Assembly: GCA_934122235.1 (NCBI GenBank)
Contig: CAKOWE010000013.1
Coordinates: forward strand, 1-35,905
Direction of reading: 5' to 3'
Length of the DNA: 35,905 nucleotides
Source of the DNA: an uncultured Clostridia bacterium
GTDB lineage: Bacteria > Bacillota > Clostridia > TANB77 > CAG-508
Each line of letters starts with the position of its first letter. Position 1 is the first letter of the stretch. This document shows, piece by piece, positions 6,878 to 16,224 of this stretch. The position numbers and the translations under genes were made by a program. The notes under the pieces were generated by a model. That model saw nothing but the letters and a program-made list of their open reading frames with translations. It was not told the DNA's origin and did not search any database.

Positions 6878-9800
6878 ATGTCTGTAAAAAGAATATATGT
6901 GCAAAAAAAAGAAAATTTTAATATAGAAGCAAGAGGAATGCTTGCAGATTTAAAAGAAAATCTATTAATAAATAATTTAGAAGATGTTGTTATACTAAAT
7001 AGGTATGATGTATCTGGAATATCAGATGAAACTTTTGAAAAAGCTAAGACAACAATTTTTTCAGAGCCACAAGTTGATATATGTTTTGAAGAAAATTATC
7101 CGTTTGTAAAAGATGATATAGTATTTGGAGTTGAATATTTGCCAGGTCAATTTGATCAAAGAGCTAATTCTCTAATTGAATGTTTGCAAATTATAACAGA
7201 AGGTGTAAGACCTATTGCAAAAACAGCTAAAATATATATATTAAAAGGAAACTTAACGGAAACAGAGGTAAAAAAAATAAAGACCTATTTAATAAACCCG
7301 GTAGATTCTAGAGAGTGCTCATTAGAAAAACCAGCAACATTAGAGCAAATTGTAAATATCCCTAATGAAGTAGCTACAATAGAAGGATTTATTAATATGA
7401 CAAAAGAAGATGCTGAAAAATTTTATAAAAAGTATGGATTTGCAATGGATTTAGAAGATTTAGAGTTTTGTCAAAAGTATTTTAGAGATGTAGAAAAAAG
7501 AGATCCAACTATTACAGAGATGAAAATGATTGATACATATTGGTCAGATCATTGCAGACATACAACATTTTTAACAAAACTAGAAGTGTTAGATATAAAA
7601 TGGGATTTACTAAAAAAAATATATGAAGACTATATAGCATCAAGAAAATTTGTGTATGAAGATAAAAAGAAAAATATATGTTTAATGGATGTTGCAACAA
7701 TTGCAACAAAGGAATTGAAAAAAAGAGGTGTGCTAAAAGATTTAGACGAATCAGAAGAAATAAATGCATGTAGTATAAAAGCCAACATAATTGTGGATGG
7801 AAAAGAAGAAGAATACTTGATAATGTTTAAAAATGAAACACATAATCATCCAACAGAAATAGAACCATTTGGTGGGGCTGCAACATGTTTAGGTGGTGCA
7901 ATACGCGATCCGTTATCTGGAAGAGTATATGTATATCAAGCAATGAGGGTTACTGGCTGTGGAGACCCAACAGTACCAGTCGAAAAAACGATGCCAAATA
8001 AATTACCACAAAGAAAATTAACTAATGAAGCTGCACGAGGATATAGTTCTTATGGAAATCAAATAGGACTTGCAACAGGACAAGTGGCAGAAATTTATCA
8101 TCCAGGATATGTTGCTAAAAGGTTAGAAATAGGTGCATTAGTTGGAGCTGCACCAAGCAAGAATGTAGTAAGGCAGAGACCAATTCCAGGTGATATAGTA
8201 GTGCTTCTTGGAGGAAAAACAGGTAGAGATGGTTGTGGAGGAGCAACAGGATCTTCAAAAGCGCATAATAGTGAGTCATTAGTAACTTGCGGTGCAGAAG
8301 TTCAAAAAGGAAACGCACTAGAAGAGAGAAAAATTCAAAGATTATTTAGAAATAATGAAGTTACTAAATTAATAAAAAGGTGTAATGACTTTGGAGCAGG
8401 GGGAGTCTCAGTTGCAATAGGAGAACTAGCAGATGGATTAGAAATAAATCTTGATGCAGTACCCAAAAAATATGAAGGATTAGACGGAACAGAACTTGCA
8501 ATATCAGAATCACAAGAAAGAATGGCTGTTGTTGTAGCAAAAGAAAATGTAGAAAAATTTATGAAACTTGCAGAAAATGAAAATATAGAATCAACAATAG
8601 TTGCTAAAGTTGTTGAGAACCCAAGGGTAATAATGTTCTGGAATGGAAAGAAAATTGTAGATGTAAGCCGTGAATTTTTGAATACAAATGGGGCAACAAA
8701 AAATGCAAAGGTAGAAGTAGAAGCACCAGATTTTGAAGCGTTAAAAAAAGACAATGAAGAAATGAAAGAACACACAAAAGATATTGCAAAAGCTTGGAAA
8801 CAAACTTTATCAAATTTAAATGTATGCTCACAAAAAGGATTAGTAGAGAGATTTGATAGTACAATAGGAGCTGGAACTGTTCTTATGCCTTTTGGAGGAA
8901 AGTATCAATTAACACCGGCAGATGCTATGGTTGCTACAATACCAACTTTAAATGGACATACTAATTCAGGAACTGTTATGTCTTATGGATACAATCCTTT
9001 TATATCTAGTTGGAGTCCATTCCACGGAGCTGTAATGGCAGTTGTAGAATCTGTGTCAAAATATGTTGCGGTAGGCGGAGATTATAAAAAGGCATGGCTA
9101 ACTTTGCAAGAGTATTTTGAAAAATTAAATGATGTTCCAACAAGATGGGGAAAGCCAATGGCGGCATTGCTTGGAGCTTATTATGTACAAGAAAAATTAC
9201 AAATTGCAGCGATCGGTGGAAAGGATAGTATGTCTGGTTCTTACAATGAGTTAGATGTTCCACCAACTTTGGTATCATTTTGTTTAGGAACAATAGATAC
9301 AAATAAAGTTGTATCTAACGAATTTAAGAATAGTTCTTCATCAGTTATGATATTAAGAACGAAAATGACAGATGAATATTTACCAGATTTTGATAATTTG
9401 AAAGAAAATTTTGAGTTAATACATCAATTAATAAAAGATGAAAAAGTTTCAGCAGTATCAATAGTAAAGCCGGGTGGAATATCAGAAACAATTACTAAAA
9501 TGTGTATGGGAAATAAAATTGGATTTGAATTTACTAATAATGATATTGAATTATTTGAACCAATGTATGGAAGTTTTATAATAGAGTTAAAAGAAAATAT
9601 TGATGATAATAAATTAGTAAAACTAGGAAAAACAATTAATGAAGGAAAAATAATAGTAGGACAAAATAAATTAGACTTAGAAGAATTAATTGAAGTATGG
9701 AAAGCGCCATTAGAGAAAGTTTTTCCAACAAAAGCCCAAAGTAGCTTTACAGAAATTGAGAATATAAAAAGCGATAAAACATGCAATATAGTGTCACATA

Positions 9801-10609
9801 CAAAATTTTCAAAACCTAGAATATATATTCCAACATTCCCAGGAACAAATTGCGAATATGATTCAGCCAAAGCTTTTGAGGATGCAGGTGGCATAGTATC
9901 AACTTCAATATTTAAAAATTTAAAACCTGAGAATATAGAAGAATCAATAGAAAAAATTGTTGAAGAAATAGAAAAAGCACAAATAATAATGATACCTGGT
10001 GGATTTAGTGCTGGAGATGAGCCAGATGGTTCAGGAAAATTTATTGGTGTTGTGTTTAGAAATCCAAAAATAAGAGAAGCTATCAATAAACATTTATATG
10101 AAAGAGATGGATTGATGTTAGGAATTTGTAACGGATTTCAGGCTTTAATAAAATTAGGACTTGTACCTTTTGGAAAAATAGTAGAGCCGAATACCGATAT
10201 GCCAACTTTAACATTTAATACAATAGCAAGACATCAGTCTATGATGGTAAGAACAAAGGTTGTTTCAAAACTTTCACCATGGTTTAACAAAGTTGATTTA
10301 GGAGAAGAATTTGTTGTCCCAATATCACATGGAGAAGGAAGATTTATGGCAAGCAAAGAAACAGTAGCTGAGTTAATAAAGAATGGACAAATTGCAACAC
10401 AATATGTTGATTTTGAAGGAAATGCAACATATGATATTGCATACAATCCAAATAATTCTATTTATGCAATAGAGGGAATAACAAGCCCAGATGGAAGAAT
10501 ATTAGGAAAGATGGGACATTCAGAAAGATCATATAGGGATATATTAAAAAATATTCCAGGTAATAAAGATCAAAAAATATTTGAATCAGGAGTAGAATAT
10601 TTTAAATAA
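6878..10609 (+). CDS. purL: Phosphoribosylformylglycinamidine synthase, single-chain with fused glutaminase
   Basis: It makes FGAM from FGAR, glutamine and ATP. The 1243-residue chain holds an N-terminal PurS-like region, a linker with TYWSDHCRHTTF (about 220), two PurM-like halves (FKNETHNHPTEIEPFGGA at about 320; GGKDSMSGSYNELDVPP in the second half), and a C-terminal class I glutaminase. The glutaminase shows PTFPGTNCEYDSA, the nucleophile Cys in GICNGFQALIKLG and the His-Glu pair in ISHGEGRF. This is the large one-chain form, so separate purS and purQ genes are not needed and none are seen. TGGAGG lies before the ATG. The reading frame is intact, and all ATP- and glutamine-site motifs look sound. 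Confidence 0.97.
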   Translation: MSVKRIYVQKKENFNIEARGMLADLKENLLINNLEDVVILNRYDVSGISDETFEKAKTTIFSEPQVDICFEENYPFVKDDIVFGVEYLPGQFDQRANSLIECLQIITEGVRPIAKTAKIYILKGNLTETEVKKIKTYLINPVDSRECSLEKPATLEQIVNIPNEVATIEGFINMTKEDAEKFYKKYGFAMDLEDLEFCQKYFRDVEKRDPTITEMKMIDTYWSDHCRHTTFLTKLEVLDIKWDLLKKIYEDYIASRKFVYEDKKKNICLMDVATIATKELKKRGVLKDLDESEEINACSIKANIIVDGKEEEYLIMFKNETHNHPTEIEPFGGAATCLGGAIRDPLSGRVYVYQAMRVTGCGDPTVPVEKTMPNKLPQRKLTNEAARGYSSYGNQIGLATGQVAEIYHPGYVAKRLEIGALVGAAPSKNVVRQRPIPGDIVVLLGGKTGRDGCGGATGSSKAHNSESLVTCGAEVQKGNALEERKIQRLFRNNEVTKLIKRCNDFGAGGVSVAIGELADGLEINLDAVPKKYEGLDGTELAISESQERMAVVVAKENVEKFMKLAENENIESTIVAKVVENPRVIMFWNGKKIVDVSREFLNTNGATKNAKVEVEAPDFEALKKDNEEMKEHTKDIAKAWKQTLSNLNVCSQKGLVERFDSTIGAGTVLMPFGGKYQLTPADAMVATIPTLNGHTNSGTVMSYGYNPFISSWSPFHGAVMAVVESVSKYVAVGGDYKKAWLTLQEYFEKLNDVPTRWGKPMAALLGAYYVQEKLQIAAIGGKDSMSGSYNELDVPPTLVSFCLGTIDTNKVVSNEFKNSSSSVMILRTKMTDEYLPDFDNLKENFELIHQLIKDEKVSAVSIVKPGGISETITKMCMGNKIGFEFTNNDIELFEPMYGSFIIELKENIDDNKLVKLGKTINEGKIIVGQNKLDLEELIEVWKAPLEKVFPTKAQSSFTEIENIKSDKTCNIVSHTKFSKPRIYIPTFPGTNCEYDSAKAFEDAGGIVSTSIFKNLKPENIEESIEKIVEEIEKAQIIMIPGGFSAGDEPDGSGKFIGVVFRNPKIREAINKHLYERDGLMLGICNGFQALIKLGLVPFGKIVEPNTDMPTLTFNTIARHQSMMVRTKVVSKLSPWFNKVDLGEEFVVPISHGEGRFMASKETVAELIKNGQIATQYVDFEGNATYDIAYNPNNSIYAIEGITSPDGRILGKMGHSERSYRDILKNIPGNKDQKIFESGVEYFK

Positions 10610-10624
10610 TTGATTAACTAGTGT

Positions 10625-10650
10625 AGGGGTTGATTCCTATATCAACCCTT
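10625..10650 (+). other. Intergenic hairpin between purL and purB
   Basis: AGGGGTTGAT (10625-10634) pairs with ATCAACCCTT (10641-10650), including one wobble pair, around a 6-base loop. No T-run follows, and the purB ribosome site begins about 10 bases later. It is more likely an mRNA stability or processing element that sets purL/purB levels than a terminator. Confidence 0.55.
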
Positions 10651-10672
10651 AACAGTATTAGGAGGAAATAAA

Positions 10673-12106
10673 ATGAATAACGAAATTTATGTAACGCCAT
10701 TATCTGGCAGATATGCAAGCAAGGAAATGAATAAGTTGTGGTCAAGTGATACAAAATATTCTACATGGAGAAAATTGTGGGTAGCGCTTGCAAAAACCGA
10801 ACAAGAGTTGGGAATAAATATAACAGATGAACAAATAAAAGAAATGGAAGAAAATGTTTATAATATAGACTATGATGTAGTTAGTGCTAGAGAGAAAGAA
10901 TGTAGACATGATGTTATGGCACATGTTTATGAATTTGGAACTAAATGTCCTCATGCAAAACCTATAATACATTTAGGTGCAACATCTTGTTTTGTTACAG
11001 ACAATACAGATGTAATATTAATGACGGAAGGCTTAAAATTAATAAAACAAAAATTAATTATAGTAATAAATAATTTAAAGGAATTTGCATTAAAGTATAA
11101 AGGAGTAACTTGTTTAGGGTACACTCATTTTCAACCTGCACAACTTACAACTGTAGGTAAAAGAGCAACTTTATGGTTACAAGATTTATTAGAGGATTTA
11201 GAGGAATTGGAATTTGTAGAAAACCATATGAAATTGTTAGGTTGTAAAGGAACAACAGGGACAACTGAAAGCTTTATGAAATTGTTTAAAGACGAGGAAA
11301 AAGTAAAACAAATAGATGGAAAAATAGCAGAAAAAATGAATTTTGATAAAGTTTTTGCAGTTTCAGGTCAAACATATACAAGAAAACTAGATTCAAGAGT
11401 TTTGAATGTCCTAGCAAGCATTGCACAAAGTGCATCAAAATTTGCAAATGATATGCGATTATTACAACATGAGAAAGAATTAGAAGAACCATTTGAAAAA
11501 GGTCAGATAGGATCTTCAGCGATGGCATATAAAAGAAATCCAATGAGAAGTGAAAGAATTAATTCTTTATCAAGACATGTAATAACATGTGCATTTGATC
11601 CTGCAATAACTGCAGCAACTCAATGGCTAGAGAGAACTTTAGATGATTCAGCAAATAAAAGAATATGTGTACCAGAAAGTTTTTTAGCAACAGATGCTAT
11701 ATTAATATTATATGGAAATATAACACAAAATATAGTTGTGTATGAAAATGTAATAAAAACTAATATGATGCAAGAATTACCATTTATGGGAACAGAAGAA
11801 ATTTTAATGAATGCTGTATTAAAAGGTGGAGATAGACAAGAATTACATGAGAAAATAAGAGTATATTCTATGGAAGCTGGAAAAGAAGTAAAAGAATTTG
11901 GTAGACCAAATGATTTAGTTAAAAGAATTGCGGCAGATACTTCATTTGGATTAACAGAAGAAGAAATATTGAAAATATTAAATCCAGATAATTTATGTGG
12001 AAGAGCAAAAAATCAAGTTGTTGATTTTGTTGAAGAACATGTTAATCCAGTGTTAAACAAATACAAAGATTTATTAAATAATGTTAATTTAGAAGTAAAT
12101 GTATAA
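10673..12106 (+). CDS. purB: Adenylosuccinate lyase
   Basis: It catalyses two fumarate-releasing steps of purine synthesis: SAICAR to AICAR and adenylosuccinate to AMP. The fumarase/lyase signature GSSAMAYKRNPMRSERI (about 282-298) contains the catalytic loop Ser. HLGATSCFVTDNTD (about 100) and GYTHFQPAQLTTVGKR (about 145) are the other two conserved regions. Its 477 residues fit the family's longer branch. TTAGGAGG lies 8 bases before the ATG. It follows purL by 63 bases that contain a hairpin, and is followed by ymdB after 83 bases without a clear terminator, so read-through into ymdB is possible. Confidence 0.97.
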   Translation: MNNEIYVTPLSGRYASKEMNKLWSSDTKYSTWRKLWVALAKTEQELGINITDEQIKEMEENVYNIDYDVVSAREKECRHDVMAHVYEFGTKCPHAKPIIHLGATSCFVTDNTDVILMTEGLKLIKQKLIIVINNLKEFALKYKGVTCLGYTHFQPAQLTTVGKRATLWLQDLLEDLEELEFVENHMKLLGCKGTTGTTESFMKLFKDEEKVKQIDGKIAEKMNFDKVFAVSGQTYTRKLDSRVLNVLASIAQSASKFANDMRLLQHEKELEEPFEKGQIGSSAMAYKRNPMRSERINSLSRHVITCAFDPAITAATQWLERTLDDSANKRICVPESFLATDAILILYGNITQNIVVYENVIKTNMMQELPFMGTEEILMNAVLKGGDRQELHEKIRVYSMEAGKEVKEFGRPNDLVKRIAADTSFGLTEEEILKILNPDNLCGRAKNQVVDFVEEHVNPVLNKYKDLLNNVNLEVNV

Positions 12107-12189
12107 TTTTTGTATATACATTTAAATGTTAAGCAAATTTAAAGATAAGGGCAGGGTGTGCCTAATAAAATAAACAAGGAGAGATTGTT

Positions 12190-12963
12190 TTGAATATATT
12201 AATTATAGGAGATATAGTTGGAGAAATCGGGGTAAAAAAAGCTAAAGAAACAATAAGAGAAATATCTAAAAATCAACCTATAGATTTTGTAATAGCTAAT
12301 GCTGAAAATTCTGCAGAAGGAATGGGAATAACATCAAATATATTTAAAGATTTAATTTCAAATGGTGTAAATGTTATAACAATGGGAAATCATACTTGGG
12401 GAAAGAAAGATATATTTAATATAATAAATAATAAGGAAATAATTAGACCAGCAAATTACCCAGAAGGTGTACAAGGACATGGATATAATATATATGAGTG
12501 CAATGGAAAAAATATAGCGGTAATAAATTTGATAGGAAGAGTGGATATGAATGTTTTATCTGAAAATCCATTCTTAATAGCCGAAAAGATTATCAAAAAA
12601 ATAGAAGATAAAACGGATATTATAATAGTAGATTTCCATGCGGAAGCAACAGCTGAAAAAATTGCTATGGGTTATTTCTTAGATGGAAAGGTAACATGCG
12701 TATATGGAACACATACTCATGTTCAAACTGCAGATGAAAAAATATTAGAAAAAGGTACTGCTTATATAACGGATGTTGGAATGACAGGACCTGCAAAATC
12801 TGTTATAGGTATGGAAGTGGAAGCTTCTATAAAAAGATTTGTAACAACTTTACCTGAAAGATATAAAGTAAGTAGTGATAAAAATACAATTTGCAATGGA
12901 TGCTTAATTAAAATAAATGATGAGGATTGTAGAGTAATAGAAATAAATAGAATAAATATGTAA
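12190..12963 (+). CDS. ymdB: YmdB-family metallophosphoesterase
   Basis: The 257-residue protein begins MNILIIGDIVGEIG and has the family's metal-site motifs: NAENSAEGMGI (about 37), TMGNHTWGKKD (about 65), VDFHAEATAEK (about 150) and YGTHTHVQTADE (about 175). B. subtilis YmdB is a 2',3'-cyclic nucleotide phosphodiesterase that affects biofilm and sporulation decisions. The start codon is TTG at 12190, preceded by AAGGAGA; there is no in-frame ATG alternative near it. The spoVS gene follows, an arrangement also found in Bacillus, where rny precedes ymdB. Here purB occupies that position. Confidence 0.93.
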   Translation: MNILIIGDIVGEIGVKKAKETIREISKNQPIDFVIANAENSAEGMGITSNIFKDLISNGVNVITMGNHTWGKKDIFNIINNKEIIRPANYPEGVQGHGYNIYECNGKNIAVINLIGRVDMNVLSENPFLIAEKIIKKIEDKTDIIIVDFHAEATAEKIAMGYFLDGKVTCVYGTHTHVQTADEKILEKGTAYITDVGMTGPAKSVIGMEVEASIKRFVTTLPERYKVSSDKNTICNGCLIKINDEDCRVIEINRINM

Positions 12964-12989
12964 AAAAATGAGAAATACTATCATTTTTT
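12963..12989 (+). terminator. AT-rich terminator after ymdB
   Basis: AAAAAATGA (12963-12971) and TCATTTTTT (12981-12989) are perfect 9-base inverted arms overlapping the ymdB stop region. The stem is weak because it is nearly all A-T, so termination may be partial. Confidence 0.55.
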
Positions 12990-13023
12990 GCGATGAAAAA
13001 ACAATAAATTTTAATAAAATATA

Positions 13024-13052
13024 TAGACAATTAAAATAAAATATAATATAAA
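13024..13052 (+). promoter_or_regulatory. Candidate promoter of spoVS
   Basis: TAGACA (13024-13029) and TATAAA (13047-13052) are separated by 17 bases, about 50 bases before the spoVS start. I saw no sigma-H-type pattern, which would be expected if regulation matches B. subtilis. The region is so AT-rich that the call is tentative. Confidence 0.4.
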
Positions 13053-13099
13053 TATGTCTGTAACAAATGAAACAAAAATTTAAATTTAGGAGGCAAAAA

Positions 13100-13363
13100 A
13101 TGGAAGTTTTAAAAATTTCATCAAAATCAAATCCAAATTCAGTAGCAGGAGCAATTGCAGGATTAGTAAAAGAAAGTAACAAAGCAGAAATGCAAGCAAT
13201 TGGAGCAGGAGCATTAAATCAAGCTGTAAAAGCAGTAGCTATTGCTAGAGGATTCGTTGCACCAACAGGTGTAGATTTAGTTTGTATACCAGCCTTTGCT
13301 GATGTACAAGTAGAAGGAGAAAATAGAACAGGGATAAAACTTATAATAGAAGCAAGACCTTAG
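13100..13363 (+). CDS. spoVS: Stage V sporulation protein S
   Basis: This 87-residue protein is almost identical in pattern to SpoVS: MEVLKISSKSNPNSVAGAIA, then QAIGAGALNQAVKAVAIARG and GVDLVCIPAFADV, ending GIKLIIEARP. It is a small Alba-like protein that, in Bacillus, allows progress past stage V of sporulation and affects septation. I use the ATG at 13100, which has TTAGGAGG upstream; an earlier in-frame ATG adds 11 basic residues foreign to the family. It sits between a weak hairpin and a strong terminator, so it is probably its own transcription unit. Its presence suggests endospore ability, though SpoVS homologues also occur in non-sporulating lineages. Confidence 0.96.
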   Translation: MEVLKISSKSNPNSVAGAIAGLVKESNKAEMQAIGAGALNQAVKAVAIARGFVAPTGVDLVCIPAFADVQVEGENRTGIKLIIEARP

Positions 13364-13384
13364 TCTGTTTTACATATAAAATAT

Positions 13385-13416
13385 AGGGGGCTACCACTTG
13401 AGGTATGCCCCTTTTT
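13385..13416 (+). terminator. Terminator after spoVS
   Basis: AGGGGGCTACC (13385-13395) pairs with GGTATGCCCCTT (13401-13412) with one bulged base, followed by a T5 run. It is the most GC-rich stem in this part of the window. Confidence 0.85.
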
Positions 13417-13462
13417 GTGATATAAACTATATTATAATATAAACCTAAAAAAGGAGTTTTAT

Positions 13463-15028
13463 ATGAAAGAGAAATTAATGAAAAGGTTATTCTTATTGTT
13501 TGCTATTATAATGGTAATAGTGGCAATAGTAATAGTTAAAAAACAAGGAGAAAATCAACCTAAGCAAATAGAACAACAAGCCGTAGCAAATAATTGTATA
13601 ACAGAACTAAAAATAGGTATAAGTTCGTTAGATACATTTGATCCAATAGTAAGTAATAACAAGAATGTTCAAGATGTGTGTAAGTTAATATATGAACCAT
13701 TATTAACAGTTGATGAAAATTATAAGATAAAAGGTGTGTTAGCAACTGAGTGGGCCAAAACAGATAATAAGTCTTATATAATAAAATTAAAGCAAGGTGT
13801 AAAATGGCATGACGGAAATGAATTTACAGCAGCAGATGTATTTTTTACTATAAATAAAATAAAACAAACAGAAAGTTCTATATATTTATCAAACGTACAA
13901 AATATATATCAAGTTACAATTATAGATAATTATACAATAAGACTAGAATTATTTAATGATGAAGCTTTTTTTGAGTATAATTTGATTTTTCCAATAGAGT
14001 CTTCTAAAGATTATTCTACAGAAGCAAAAACAATTGTGTCTGGCACAGGCTTATATAAAATATATCAAATCGATTCAAACAAAATAGAATTAACTAGAAA
14101 TCAGTACAAAGAAAATATAGAAGAAGTAAAAATAAAAACAATAATTATTAAAAATTATGCAACAATGGGAGAGTTATATAATGATTTTAAGATAGGAAAT
14201 ATAGACGTTCTGAATACAGATAATATAAATTATTCAAATTATATTGGAACATTAGGGTATACTTCGAAGAGTTTTTATGGAAGAAATTTTAATTTTTTAG
14301 CATTGAATACAAAAAATCCAGCATTATATAATGTTGAAGTTAGAAGGGCTATAAGTTATGCTATCGACAAAAATTTGATAGTTTCTAATATATATAACAA
14401 TAAATATTATGTTGCTAATTATCCATTAGACTATGGAAATTGGTTGTATTCAAGTGAAAATACTAGTTCTGGTTATAATCCAGAACAATCACAAAAAGTA
14501 CTAGAAGAAAATGGGTGGCAGTATAAAAATGATGTATGGCAAAAAGAGATAGATAATAAGATGGTGCAATTAAAATTTACTTTATTAGTAAATTCTAACG
14601 ATGAATCAAGAATAAAAGTGGCGGAGAATATAAAAGAACAGTTAGAAAATGTAGGAATAAAAGTAAACATATCAAAAGTATCGTCAATAAATTCGTATCT
14701 TGAAAACAAAAATTATGAAATAGCATTAATTGAAATGAGTATGGGAATATCACCAAACTTGGATACATTTTTTGGGTATAATAATTTGGCTAATTATGAA
14801 AATCAAGAGGCAATATCTATTATAGAAGAAATAAAGGAAACGAATGATGAACATGCTCTTAAAGAAAAGTATGATAAATTGTTTGAAATATATAAAACAG
14901 ATATCCCTTATATAAGCTTATATTTTGATAGTAGTGCATTAATATATAATTCAAAGATGATAGGAACAATAACTCCAACGTGGTATAACTTATATTATAA
15001 TATAGAAAATTGGAGAGTAGAGATTTAA
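13463..15028 (+). CDS. Family-5 extracellular solute-binding protein (peptide/nickel type), membrane-anchored
   Basis: The 521-residue protein starts with a basic N-terminus and one hydrophobic segment (about 9-25), then a family-5 solute-binding fold. Typical marks are YEPLLTVDENYKIKGVLATEW, IIKLKQGVKWHDGNEFTAADV (split around residue 110) and VRRAISYAIDKNLIV (about 293). Members bind oligopeptides, dipeptides or metals for ABC importers. There is no lipobox Cys after the hydrophobic segment, so it appears anchored by an uncleaved helix or secreted. No permease or ATPase gene is adjacent, so it is an orphan in this window. AAAGGAG precedes the ATG. The ligand cannot be told from sequence. 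Confidence 0.88.
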   Translation: MKEKLMKRLFLLFAIIMVIVAIVIVKKQGENQPKQIEQQAVANNCITELKIGISSLDTFDPIVSNNKNVQDVCKLIYEPLLTVDENYKIKGVLATEWAKTDNKSYIIKLKQGVKWHDGNEFTAADVFFTINKIKQTESSIYLSNVQNIYQVTIIDNYTIRLELFNDEAFFEYNLIFPIESSKDYSTEAKTIVSGTGLYKIYQIDSNKIELTRNQYKENIEEVKIKTIIIKNYATMGELYNDFKIGNIDVLNTDNINYSNYIGTLGYTSKSFYGRNFNFLALNTKNPALYNVEVRRAISYAIDKNLIVSNIYNNKYYVANYPLDYGNWLYSSENTSSGYNPEQSQKVLEENGWQYKNDVWQKEIDNKMVQLKFTLLVNSNDESRIKVAENIKEQLENVGIKVNISKVSSINSYLENKNYEIALIEMSMGISPNLDTFFGYNNLANYENQEAISIIEEIKETNDEHALKEKYDKLFEIYKTDIPYISLYFDSSALIYNSKMIGTITPTWYNLYYNIENWRVEI

Positions 15029-15044
15029 AAATTTTAAAAAAGTG

Positions 15045-15072
15045 TTGACAAATAAAAATTATCATATATAAT
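15045..15072 (+). promoter_or_regulatory. Promoter of recA
   Basis: A consensus TTGACA (15045-15050), a 16-base spacer and TATAAT (15067-15072) lie about 75 bases before the recA ATG. Confidence 0.8.
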
Positions 15073-15078
15073 AAATAC

Positions 15079-15090
15079 AAACAAACGTTT
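15079..15090 (+). promoter_or_regulatory. Possible degenerate LexA (SOS) operator at recA
   Basis: AAAC-AAAC-GTTT begins 7 bases after the -10 box. It is symmetric and fits a relaxed RAAC-N4-GTTY version of the Gram-positive LexA box GAAC-N4-GTTC, with both outer bases changed. The location is right for repression of recA. In AT-rich DNA a 12-base near-palindrome is not rare, so this is tentative. Confidence 0.35.
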
Positions 15091-15147
15091 TAGTAAAAAT
15101 AAATAGATTTTATTCTGCTAACATAACAAAAGAAAGGAAGTAAAAAA

Positions 15148-16194
15148 ATGAGTACAGAAAATTTAGAAAAGAAAAAAGCATTAGAAGCAGCTTTAGGTCA
15201 AATAGAAAAGCAATTTGGAAAAGGTTCTGTAATGAAACTTGGAGATTTTCATGAAATGAATATAGAAGCAATACCAACTGGTGCCTTAAGTTTGGATATT
15301 GCATTAGGAATTGGTGGAATACCTAGAGGAAGAATAATAGAAATATTTGGACCAGAATCATCTGGAAAAACAACTTTAGCATTGCATGTAATAGCAGAGG
15401 CTCAAAAAATGGGTGGAGAAGCAGCTTTTATAGATGCAGAACATGCACTTGATCCAGTATATGCAAAACATTTAGGGGTAAACATAGATGATTTAATAGT
15501 ATCTCAACCAGATACAGGAGAACAAGCTTTAGAGATTGCAGAGGCACTTACTCGAAGTGGAGCAATAGATGTAATTGTTGTGGATTCTGTTGCAGCATTA
15601 GTTCCAAAAGCAGAAATAGATGGAGATATGGGAGATGCGCATGTTGGTTTACAAGCCAGATTAATGTCACAAGCTTTAAGAAAATTAGCGGGAGTAATAA
15701 ACAAGTCTAAAACTGTAATTATATTTATAAATCAATTAAGAGAAAAAGTAGGGATTATGTTTGGAAACCCAGAAACAACGCCAGGTGGTAGAGCATTAAA
15801 ATTCTATTCTTCAGTTAGATTAGATATAAGAAAAATAGAAAATATAAAAACAGATGGTGAAGTTGTTGGAAATAGAGCGAGAGTAAAAGTAATAAAAAAT
15901 AAGGTAGCACCACCTTTTAGAGAGGCTGAGTTTGATATTGTATATGGAAAAGGTATATCAAAAGAAGGAAACATATTAGATATAGCAGTAAACTTAAATA
16001 TAATAGAAAAAAGTGGATCATGGTTTAGTTATAATGGTGAGAGAATTGGACAAGGTAGAGAAAATGTAAAACAATATTTAAGTGAACATCCTGAAATGAT
16101 GTCAGAAATAGAAAAGAAAATAAGAGATAATTTTTCACAAGCATTTGAAAAAAGTTTAGGAGATAATGAAACTCAAGAAGATGAAGAAGAATAA
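15148..16194 (+). CDS. recA: Recombinase A
   Basis: It is the strand-exchange ATPase and SOS co-protease. The 348-residue chain has Walker A GPESSGKTT at 68-76, Walker B VIVVDSVAALVPKAE (about 140-154), the L1/L2 DNA-binding loops with the conserved INQLREKVGIMFGNPETT block (about 195-212), and an acidic C-terminus rich in Glu and Asp. GAAAGGAAG lies before the ATG. It heads a run recA-recX-scpA-ytfI-ytfJ that ends in a strong terminator at 18622, probably one long transcript with possible internal starts. Confidence 0.99.
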   Translation: MSTENLEKKKALEAALGQIEKQFGKGSVMKLGDFHEMNIEAIPTGALSLDIALGIGGIPRGRIIEIFGPESSGKTTLALHVIAEAQKMGGEAAFIDAEHALDPVYAKHLGVNIDDLIVSQPDTGEQALEIAEALTRSGAIDVIVVDSVAALVPKAEIDGDMGDAHVGLQARLMSQALRKLAGVINKSKTVIIFINQLREKVGIMFGNPETTPGGRALKFYSSVRLDIRKIENIKTDGEVVGNRARVKVIKNKVAPPFREAEFDIVYGKGISKEGNILDIAVNLNIIEKSGSWFSYNGERIGQGRENVKQYLSEHPEMMSEIEKKIRDNFSQAFEKSLGDNETQEDEEE

Positions 16195-16224
16195 ATAGCT
16201 AATTAATAATTAAAGGTGAAAATT

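Noticed and set aside
8335..8775. A long minus-strand frame (146 codons) inside purL, and similar ones at 9424-10086 and 7512-7769
   Set aside because: They are antisense shadows of an intact, strongly conserved purL. They have no ribosome sites and unusual composition rich in Ser, Phe and Leu.
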